DNA of 64,000 nt from UBA9732 sp045116915 (GTDB lineage: Bacteria > Spirochaetota > Spirochaetia > Sphaerochaetales > Sphaerochaetaceae): assembly GCA_045116915.1 (NCBI GenBank), contig JBGUMQ010000017.1, positions 8,045 through 72,044 of the forward strand, in the 5' to 3' direction. Both the position numbers and the translations under genes were made by a program. The stretch's first letter is position 1. Each line of letters starts with the position of its first letter. Positions 41,935 through 48,677 of this stretch are shown piece by piece. Under the pieces are notes generated by a model. The model was not told where the DNA came from. It ran no database searches and was given only the letters and a program-made list of their open reading frames with translations.

Positions 41935-43994
41935 CAGCTCTGAAGCAGTGCCATCGCCTCTTCGATGCGCTGGTCGGCGACATCAAGGCAATGTGTCGAT
42001 AGTTCGGAGTTGTGGGCTCCCTCGGAGTTCTCGACATAGCAGAAATCGAAGAACCACTGGGCCTCGCGGTGGAGCTTGCGGACGGCGTCCAGCTTCTCCT
42101 CCGTCATCTTACCTTCGGAAACGGCGGCTGTCAGCGCATCCTTGAGTCTGGAGAGCTTGTTGCCGACTTCGGTTTCCCTCTGGGTCACGCGGTCCTGGAT
42201 CCTGTGGACCATGCTGGCCATGTCGGTGTCGCCATGGCACTGCACGCAGGTGGAGAGGATCGTCGCATTGGCGAGCGGGCTCTCAAGGTAGTGGCTGTAG
42301 TAGACGGTTCCGTCATCGGCCATCTCGATGGCCATGTGGCAGTCCGCGCAGCTGAGCATGCCCGCGTGCTTTCCCTGGAGGAAGGTCTCGAGCTCCGGAT
42401 GCTGTGCCTTGAGCTGCCTGGTACCCGTTCCCGGCTGGATCCAGTCGTAGAAGCCGACCGACCCGTCAGGCATGACCATGGTGTCGTAATACTCGAGGAT
42501 GGCCTCGGGAGTCATGGTGGCCACGCTGGAATAGGGCATCATCGTCTCCTTGTCGGTGGGAGTGAAGTAGTACTCGATATGGCACTGTCCGCACGTCAGC
42601 GACGAAAGGTCGATGCCCGCGTAGTCGTCTCCCAGGGCCTTCGCCACATAGGAGTGCGTGATGTCGAGCTGGCCGCCGTTGCGTGCGCTGGTTCCGTGGC
42701 AGTTGTAGCATCCGATGCCCTTCTGCTCCAGCTGGGCGTAGACCTCGTTGAAATCCATGGTATAGACGCCGACACCCTGCTCGTTGACGAGTTTGGTGAA
42801 GTTGGCGCTCTTGCATGTCAGACAGTTGGCAAGTGCATGCGGACGTGCCGTCGCCGCCACATCCTCAAGCGTGTACTCATGGCCCCTTGCGCTTCCGTAC
42901 TCCTTGGCGAAACCGAATCCCTCATAGATGTTCACAAGATAGGGATCCTGCTCGAGGTAGTCGATTATGATGGTGTTCTTGTCGTTCGCATGCATGGAGG
43001 ACGAGACATAGGACATCGAGTTCTCGTAGTCGATGTCTTCCCTCGTCAGCGGACCCAGATCGCCCCTGTTCTTTATATGGTACATGATCTGCGGTCCGAA
43101 GATTCCGCCCAGCAGACCTACGGCCGCACAGATTATCACGATCGTGATTATTATTTTCGATGCTTTCTTCTTCTCCATTGGTAGAACCTCCTTTTCTGCA
43201 ACGGATGCCTCCGGTGTGATCACCTTGGCCGGACACTTCTCCACACACTTCCCGCACTGCGTGCATTTCGCGTAATCCACATGCGCCAGGAAGTTCTCCA
43301 CGTGGATGGCATCCGATTCGCACTGACGCGTACAGAGCATGCATCCTATGCATCCGGTCGAGCAGACCTTCTTGACCATCGGGCCCTTGTCCCTGTTGGA
43401 ACACTGCACGGCCACGTGGTTCGCGGCAGGAATCAGCTCTATCAGGCTCTTGGGACATGCCTTGACACACAGTCCGCAACCCACACATCTGTCGCGGTCG
43501 ACCACAGCCACCCCGTTCTTCACGACAATGGCATCATTGGGACAAACCGCGGCGCAGGAACCGAACCCGAGACATCCGTACTCGCACTCGGCGACGTTGA
43601 TTCCGTTGAGGACCGCACTGCGGCAGTCCCTGATTCCTATGTAGTTGGCCTGGTCGTGCGTGTACTCGCAGGAGCCCTTGCAGCGTATGAACGCGACCTT
43701 CTTCTCCTGTGCCTCCGCGCTGACTCCCATGACCTCGGCGATCCTGTCCGCGGCCGGCTGACCGCCGACAGGACATCCGTTGGTCGGGGCCTCGCCTTTC
43801 GCTATGGCGGCAGCCATCGCATCGCATCCGGCATATCCGCAGGCTCCGCAGTTGTTGCCCGGCAGGCATTCGCGCACCGCGCTCTCACGCGGGTCGATCT
43901 CCACATGGAACTTCTTTCCGGTGTAGACCAGTGCGACTCCGACAATGACACCGACAACGGTTATCACTGCGGCGGTGATGATTACTGTACCCAT
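41934..43994 (-). CDS. RnfB-NrfA fusion: Rnf ferredoxin subunit joined to pentahaem nitrite reductase
   Basis: One open frame of 686 residues. Residues 1-25 are the RnfB membrane helix, followed by the Fe-S domain (ECLPGNNCGACGYAGCDAM, C43-C57, and C74) and several 4Fe-4S motifs (CVGCGLCVKACP, CIGCMLCTRQC, CTQCGKCVEKCP). RnfB would normally end near residue 270. Instead the frame continues into a second membrane helix (about 279-300) and a complete NrfA: haem 1 CLTCK (391-395), then CYNCH, CGQCH, CADCH and CVQCH (583-587), with EYYF and KAQHPE active-site segments. NrfA reduces nitrite to ammonium. The ATG of residue 273 (43178) has AGGAGG 8 bases upstream, so free NrfA could also be made. 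Topology fits: Fe-S part inside, haem part outside. No NrfH gene is present. ATG 43994 is chosen over GTG 44000. Confidence 0.85.
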   Translation of the reverse strand: MGTVIITAAVITVVGVIVGVALVYTGKKFHVEIDPRESAVRECLPGNNCGACGYAGCDAMAAAIAKGEAPTNGCPVGGQPAADRIAEVMGVSAEAQEKKVAFIRCKGSCEYTHDQANYIGIRDCRSAVLNGINVAECEYGCLGFGSCAAVCPNDAIVVKNGVAVVDRDRCVGCGLCVKACPKSLIELIPAANHVAVQCSNRDKGPMVKKVCSTGCIGCMLCTRQCESDAIHVENFLAHVDYAKCTQCGKCVEKCPAKVITPEASVAEKEVLPMEKKKASKIIITIVIICAAVGLLGGIFGPQIMYHIKNRGDLGPLTREDIDYENSMSYVSSSMHANDKNTIIIDYLEQDPYLVNIYEGFGFAKEYGSARGHEYTLEDVAATARPHALANCLTCKSANFTKLVNEQGVGVYTMDFNEVYAQLEQKGIGCYNCHGTSARNGGQLDITHSYVAKALGDDYAGIDLSSLTCGQCHIEYYFTPTDKETMMPYSSVATMTPEAILEYYDTMVMPDGSVGFYDWIQPGTGTRQLKAQHPELETFLQGKHAGMLSCADCHMAIEMADDGTVYYSHYLESPLANATILSTCVQCHGDTDMASMVHRIQDRVTQRETEVGNKLSRLKDALTAAVSEGKMTEEKLDAVRKLHREAQWFFDFCYVENSEGAHNSELSTHCLDVADQRIEEAMALLQS
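43178..43195 (-). promoter_or_regulatory. Internal ribosome-binding site and ATG at the RnfB/NrfA junction
   Basis: AGGAGG followed by 8 bases and ATG (43176-43178) lies inside the continuous frame, exactly where an independent nrfA gene would begin. No stop codon separates the two parts. Confidence 0.6.
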
Positions 43995-44004
43995 TTCCAC
44001 CCCC

Positions 44005-44583
44005 TCAGAAGCTCAGTCCGCCGAAGCCCATGAAGGCTATGGACATGAGTGCCGCGGAAATGAGGACTATCGGTGCACCGCGTAGCGGGGCCGGCAGGTC
44101 CTCTTCCCTGATCCTGACGCGGACACTGGCCAGGAGCACGATGGCGATCGTGAATCCCAGGGCCGTTCCGAATCCGGAAAGGACACATTCGATGAAATTG
44201 TAGCCGTTCTGGACATTGGTCAGAGCCACACCCAGCACGGCACAGTTCGTGGTTATCAGAGGAAGGAAGATTCCCAGTGACTTGTAGATCGCAGGGGACT
44301 TCTTCTTGAGGAACATCTCGACGATCTGGACAAGGGCCGCGATCACCAGGATGAAGACGATGGTCTTCATGAACTCGATTCCGAACGGCTTTAGGACCAG
44401 GTCGTAAAGCAGGCTGGCCACGGCTGATGCTATGGTGATGACGAATATGACGGCAGCGCCCAGCGATGCAGAAGCCTTCATCTGCTTTGAGACCCCCAGG
44501 AACGAACAGATTCCCAGGAACTGGTTCAGGACGACGTTGTTTATGAGCGCTCCGCTCACGATGATGAGGATAAGGGCCTTCAT
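44005..44583 (-). CDS. rnfA: Rnf complex subunit RnfA
   Basis: Integral membrane subunit of 192 residues with six helices, homologous to NqrE and RnfE with inverted topology. NNVVLNQFLGICSFLG near the N-terminus and LITTNCAVLG near residue 110 carry the Cys residues that hold the buried [2Fe-2S] cluster shared with RnfE. It overlaps rnfE by 4 bases and precedes rnfB by 10 bases. Confidence 0.93.
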   Translation of the reverse strand: MKALILIIVSGALINNVVLNQFLGICSFLGVSKQMKASASLGAAVIFVITIASAVASLLYDLVLKPFGIEFMKTIVFILVIAALVQIVEMFLKKKSPAIYKSLGIFLPLITTNCAVLGVALTNVQNGYNFIECVLSGFGTALGFTIAIVLLASVRVRIREEDLPAPLRGAPIVLISAALMSIAFMGFGGLSF

Positions 44584-45263
44584 TTGCTCACCTCCCCGGC
44601 CTTGGAGCAGCCGGAAGCCGAAGCGCAGTTCGCGCAGCAGCCGTCACAGCCGTCGACAAGCTTCTTCTGTCTGGTCTTGATCCCGATCGCGTTCATTATG
44701 ATTATGAAAAGCGCTATGACCAGGAATGCTCCGGGCGGCTGCACGAAGATCCCCATGGGCTCCCAGCTTTCGGGCAGGACCCTGACGCCGAAGGCGGATC
44801 CGTTTCCGAGAATCTCCCTCACGAGACCTGCGAGGGTAAGGGCCACGGTGAATCCAAGGCCCATTCCGATGCCGTCCATGACGGACAGAAGCGGAGTGTT
44901 CTTGTTGGCATAAGCCTCGGCACGGCCGAGAATTATGCAGTTGACGACAATCAGCGGGATGTAGATTCCCAATGCCTCGTAGACCGACGGCAGGTAAGCC
45001 TCCATCAGAAGCTCCGTAACCGTAACCAGCGAGGCGACAATGACTATGTAGGACGGGAGCCTGACTTCATCCGGTATGGCCTTCCTGAGAAGAGAGATCA
45101 CCAGATTCGATACGATCAGGACAGCCGTGGTGCTCAGTCCCATCCCGATGCCGTTGAAGGCGCGGGTGGAGACCGCAAGCGTGGGACACATGCCCAGCAT
45201 GAGCACCAGCGTGGGGTTCTCCTTTATCAGGCCGTTATACAGTCTTTCAACATACTTGTTCAT
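44580..45263 (-). CDS. rnfE: Rnf complex subunit RnfE
   Basis: Integral membrane subunit of 227 residues, partner of RnfA. ENPTLVLMLGMCPTLAV and VVNCIILGRAEAYA hold the conserved Cys residues facing those of RnfA. The C-terminal tail is unusually Cys-rich (GCDGCCANCASASGC), which could bind a metal or an extra cluster on the cytoplasmic side. The ATG at 45263 overlaps the rnfDG stop by one base (TGATG). Confidence 0.92.
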   Translation of the reverse strand: MNKYVERLYNGLIKENPTLVLMLGMCPTLAVSTRAFNGIGMGLSTTAVLIVSNLVISLLRKAIPDEVRLPSYIVIVASLVTVTELLMEAYLPSVYEALGIYIPLIVVNCIILGRAEAYANKNTPLLSVMDGIGMGLGFTVALTLAGLVREILGNGSAFGVRVLPESWEPMGIFVQPPGAFLVIALFIIIMNAIGIKTRQKKLVDGCDGCCANCASASGCSKAGEVSK

Positions 45264-46825
45264 CACTGCACCCCCTTGGCGTTATGGAAGAAATCCAGTG
45301 CCGCATTGACCGCGTTCACCACGGCCTTGGACGTGACCGTGGCGCCGGATATGCAGTCGATTCCGTTGGACACTCCGGCGGCGCTTCCGGTCAGGAGCTT
45401 GAAACTCGTGACGTTGCGGTTGTCGAACTGGGAAATGAAAGCCTCGTCCGCGGCAAGCATTCCCTTGCCCGGAGTCTCATGCAGCTCGGTGAACGAGATG
45501 CAGTTGACCGTTCCGTCGGCCGCTATTCCGACGGAAACCGTGATGTTGCCGTCGTAGCCCTCCGACGATGTGACGGATATGGCATAGCCCACGGTCTTGC
45601 CGTCGGCATCCAGGCCTATCACGGCCTCGTTGATCATCGTCCTTCCGAATCCCGTTCCGTAGATCTGGCCGTAGACGTCCGGGGCATTGACGGCCCTGAA
45701 GCTCTCGGCCTTGGGAACCACGCTGTGGTAGGAAGCCCATGCGGCGCTTTCCTTCTGCTTGCTGATGGTTTCCTCGGTGAGCTTGTAGACGCCTCCAAGG
45801 GAAAGACCCGCAAGCAGCGTGATCAGTGCGATCACGACCACGGACTTGGGTATGCGCATCGAAAGCGGTTTCCTGACGAACTCGCCGTTCTGGCGGGCGA
45901 TGGCCTTCTTCCTGTATGCGAAAGGCTTCGGAAGGATGTACATGTCGATCAGCGGGGTGAAGAGGTTTCCCATCAGGATGGAGTAGCTGAAGGAATCCGC
46001 CGATGATCCGAACACCCTGAACAGTCCTCCCAGGACTCCGATTATCAGTCCGTAGATCATCTGGCCCAGCTTGCTGACAGGCGATGTGACGTAGTCGGTG
46101 GCCATGAAGAAGGCACCCATGACGACTCCGCCTCCGCAGATGTTCGCCGCCAGGAAGACGGGATCGAATCCCTGTCCGCCGAAAAGGGCGATGAACAGCG
46201 TGAAACCGCCCAGCACCGAGAAGCAGATCTCACCGTGGATGATGTCGAACGCCCAGAGGATCAGGCCTCCCAGAAGAAGGGCCGCTATGGAGCTTCCGAT
46301 GACTGCGTTCGATGTTCCGAGGAACATGGACGTCACGTTGACGGCCTTTCCCGCCAGCAGGTCCGCCACAGGGGTGGCCGACGAGACCATGTCGACCTTG
46401 AACACGGTCATGGAGTTGCTGAATGAGATCAGAAGGAAGCATCTTCCGGCGAGTGCCGGGTTGATGAAGTTCTTCCCGAGACCTCCGAAGCAGCACTTGA
46501 CCACAAGGATGGCGAATACGGATCCGATCACCGGACCGTAGAGCGGAGTGTCCGGCGAAAGCGACAGGGCCAGCAGGAGTCCCGTGACCGCAGCGCTTCC
46601 GTCAAGATAGCTCTTTCCCTTGTGGCAGATCGTGTCGAACAGGAATTCCGTTCCCACGGCGGCGACCACGGAAACGAGGATTATCAGGAATGCATGCACC
46701 CCGTGCACTATCACGCCCACTATGGTGGCGGGCATGAGCGACAGGAGCACTATCCCCATTATGTAGCGTGTGGACCACCTGTCCCTGACATGGGGGCCGG
46801 AGGAAATGTTGATCGCACCGTTCAT
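45263..46825 (-). CDS. RnfD-RnfG fusion: Rnf membrane flavoprotein subunits
   Basis: One frame of 520 residues. Residues 1-315 are RnfD: about nine helices with the flavin-attachment region VSSATPVADLL, where SSAT replaces the common SGAT but keeps the Thr. Residues 323-520 are RnfG: a single helix followed by a periplasmic FMN-binding domain with SGATVTSKAVV near the C-terminus, where the Thr carries covalent FMN. These are usually separate genes. The ATG of residue 323 (45859) has only a weak AGGA upstream, so a true fusion is the simpler reading. AGGAGG precedes the ATG at 46825, which overlaps rnfC by 4 bases. Confidence 0.88.
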   Translation of the reverse strand: MNGAINISSGPHVRDRWSTRYIMGIVLLSLMPATIVGVIVHGVHAFLIILVSVVAAVGTEFLFDTICHKGKSYLDGSAAVTGLLLALSLSPDTPLYGPVIGSVFAILVVKCCFGGLGKNFINPALAGRCFLLISFSNSMTVFKVDMVSSATPVADLLAGKAVNVTSMFLGTSNAVIGSSIAALLLGGLILWAFDIIHGEICFSVLGGFTLFIALFGGQGFDPVFLAANICGGGVVMGAFFMATDYVTSPVSKLGQMIYGLIIGVLGGLFRVFGSSADSFSYSILMGNLFTPLIDMYILPKPFAYRKKAIARQNGEFVRKPLSMRIPKSVVVIALITLLAGLSLGGVYKLTEETISKQKESAAWASYHSVVPKAESFRAVNAPDVYGQIYGTGFGRTMINEAVIGLDADGKTVGYAISVTSSEGYDGNITVSVGIAADGTVNCISFTELHETPGKGMLAADEAFISQFDNRNVTSFKLLTGSAAGVSNGIDCISGATVTSKAVVNAVNAALDFFHNAKGVQ

Positions 46826-48180
46826 TTTCCACCTCCTGCCTTTGCGCGTTTGATAGCCATTATCTCGGCCTTCGTCTGTTTGAATACCTGTGTCAGTGGT
46901 CTCTTTGCCGGACATACGTATGTGCATGAACCGCAGGAGATGCACTCGAGTCCGTAGAGCTTGTGCTCGTAGCGCTCAAGATCCCCGACATGCACGGCAT
47001 CGGCCATGAGCTGGGGCAGAAGGCCCTGGGGGCACACGGTCGTGCAGCGTCCGCAGTGTAGGCAGTTGGTCAGCTTGGCCTCGGCCTTCTCGACCTCGTC
47101 CTCGGCCAGCAGCGTCAGGGCGTTGGTGGTCTTTACCACGGGGACATCCAGGGAACTCATGGCGAATCCCATCATCGGGCCTCCGGCCAGGATCTTCCTG
47201 ATCGTCACACCGTCCTTGACCCCGCCGCAGGCCTCCACGAGTTCGGAGACCATGGTGCCGTTGCGGACGATCAGGTTGGCCGGATTGGCAACTGCATCGC
47301 CTGTGACCGTCAGCACATGTGTGTAAAGTGGTTCGTTGTACACGACCGCACGGCCTATGGCGTAGATGGTTCCGACGTTGTCCACTATGCATCCGACATC
47401 GGCGGGCAGCTTGGAGACGGGGAAGTCAACTCCCGCTATCACCTGGATCAGGCTGCGCTCTCCGCCCTGGGGATACTTGGTCTTCAGCGGCAGGATGTCG
47501 ATCCTGTTCTCGACATGCCGTTTGACCGCGGCATCGTTCATCGACGCTATGGCCTCGGGTTTGTTGTCCTCGATGGCCACGACTCCCCTTGCGTTGGGGA
47601 AGAGCCTGAGGATTATCTCGAGGCCTTCGAGGATTCCCTCGGCATGCGTGCGCATGAGCTGGTCGTTGCACGTGATGTAGGGCTCGCACTCGGCGCCGTT
47701 GGCTATGATGTACCGTATGGCCGACGGATCCTTCGGGGCCAGCTTCACATGTGTGGGGAAGCCTGCTCCGCCGAGTCCGATGATGCCGGCGTTCTTCACG
47801 CGGGCGATGATCTGCTCGTTGGACAGGAGGTTGACGTCATCCTTCACGCCTATCCCTTCGGCCATGGTGTACTGCCCGTCGTTGTCGATGACTATGCATT
47901 CGACCGACGAGCCCGATATGGTGCGGCGCTTCTCAATGGCCTTGACCTTGCCCGAGCAAGAGGAAGCGATGTTGGACGATATGAATCCGTCGGCCTCCGC
48001 GATGATCTGACCCACCAGGACGGGGTCGTCCTTCTTCACCGTGGGTTTCGCCGGTTTGCCGATGCCCTGTCCGAGGGGAAGGACCATCTCCCCTTTTGCG
48101 TCGTACGGGCGCAACGGGATGTCCCGGCTCAGTTCCTTGTGGCCTTTCGGATGTACTCCTCCGCGAAAGGTTGTATCCAT
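46822..48180 (-). CDS. rnfC: Rnf complex subunit RnfC
   Basis: Peripheral subunit of 452 residues that exchanges electrons with NADH at the cytoplasmic face. The flavin/NADH region contains GLGGAGFPTHVKLAP near residue 135 and ANGAECEPYI. Two 4Fe-4S motifs follow (CLHCGRCTTVCPQGL, CISCGSCTYVCPAKRPL). The ATG at 48180 has AAGGAG 9-10 bases upstream and is preferred to one at 48222. It is the first gene of the operon rnfC, rnfDG, rnfE, rnfA, rnfB-nrfA, resB, ccsA. A TATATA stretch near 48239 may be part of the promoter. Confidence 0.93.
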   Translation of the reverse strand: MDTTFRGGVHPKGHKELSRDIPLRPYDAKGEMVLPLGQGIGKPAKPTVKKDDPVLVGQIIAEADGFISSNIASSCSGKVKAIEKRRTISGSSVECIVIDNDGQYTMAEGIGVKDDVNLLSNEQIIARVKNAGIIGLGGAGFPTHVKLAPKDPSAIRYIIANGAECEPYITCNDQLMRTHAEGILEGLEIILRLFPNARGVVAIEDNKPEAIASMNDAAVKRHVENRIDILPLKTKYPQGGERSLIQVIAGVDFPVSKLPADVGCIVDNVGTIYAIGRAVVYNEPLYTHVLTVTGDAVANPANLIVRNGTMVSELVEACGGVKDGVTIRKILAGGPMMGFAMSSLDVPVVKTTNALTLLAEDEVEKAEAKLTNCLHCGRCTTVCPQGLLPQLMADAVHVGDLERYEHKLYGLECISCGSCTYVCPAKRPLTQVFKQTKAEIMAIKRAKAGGGK

Positions 48181-48343
48181 TGCTGATGACTCCTTCAGTG
48201 TATTCGGGCGCTTCCGGAGCATGGCTGGGGAAGACCCTTTTTATATACTAACAGTACGCGCGTGGAAATGGAAGTTATTATTTTTTGTCATGGTTTCACA
48301 TTAACGTCGGGTTTTTGACAGATAAAGACATTGTGGGACCGGT

Positions 48344-48363
48344 GTGCCCAGAACGGGACTCGA
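48344..48363 (-). repeat. Duplicate of the tRNA-Leu 3' end, copy 1
   Basis: GTGCCCAGAACGGGACTCGA matches the 3' acceptor and T-arm end of the tRNA-Leu gene at 48531-48550 over 20 bases. Such duplicates are typical of attachment sites left by elements that integrate into tRNA genes. Confidence 0.6.
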
Positions 48364-48372
48364 TTGAAGGGT

Positions 48373-48391
48373 GTGCCCAGAACGGGACTCG
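48373..48391 (-). repeat. Duplicate of the tRNA-Leu 3' end, copy 2
   Basis: GTGCCCAGAACGGGACTCG matches the same tRNA end over 19 bases and lies 29 bases from copy 1. Confidence 0.6.
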
Positions 48392-48493
48392 CCCTCCGGC
48401 GCTCAAAAGGAAGGTCGCGCCTGCGGGCCGGCCTGGCTTCGGACGCAGTGCGTCCTCCTACCGCCAGGCTTCGAGTCCATCATGTTCGGCTAC

Positions 48494-48530
48494 AAAAGGA
48501 AAACCGGCCAAAATGACCGGTTTTCCTTTT
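48494..48530 (-). terminator. Terminator of tRNA-Leu
   Basis: AAAAGGAAAACCGG (48494-48507) pairs perfectly with CCGGTTTTCCTTTT (48517-48530), a 14-bp stem directly after the tRNA. It is symmetrical and could work on both strands. Confidence 0.8.
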
Positions 48531-48531
48531 G

Positions 48532-48615
48532 TGCCCAGAACGGGACTCGAACCCACACACCCTTGCGAGAACTAGGACCTGAACCTAGCGCGTCTACCAA
48601 TTCCGCCATCTGGGC
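48532..48615 (-). tRNA. tRNA-Leu (anticodon CAG)
   Basis: A class II tRNA of 84 bases. The acceptor GCCCAGA pairs with TCTGGGC, the D arm reads GGCGGAATTGGTAGAC, the anticodon stem CTAGG/CCTAG encloses TTCAGGT with anticodon CAG, there is a long variable arm, and the T arm is GGTTCGAGTCC. It reads CUG. CCA is not encoded. Confidence 0.93.
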
Positions 48616-48677
48616 AGTTGCAGTGCAACAGTGGAAATATAGCCTTAAGCGCGATTATTGTCAATTGCAGGAAAGGA

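Larger units (their letters stand above)
48181..48531. other. Intergenic region between rnfC and tRNA-Leu
   Basis: About 350 bases without a supported gene. It holds the AT-rich start region of the rnf operon (48230-48300), two truncated copies of the tRNA-Leu 3' end, a GC-rich stretch (48392-48480) with small stems, and the tRNA terminator. No rnf promoter can be named with confidence. Confidence 0.5.

Noticed and set aside
48392..48493. A decayed plus-strand tRNA (contains GGCTTCGAGTCC)
   Set aside because: No cloverleaf can be built around it; the T-arm-like piece is isolated.
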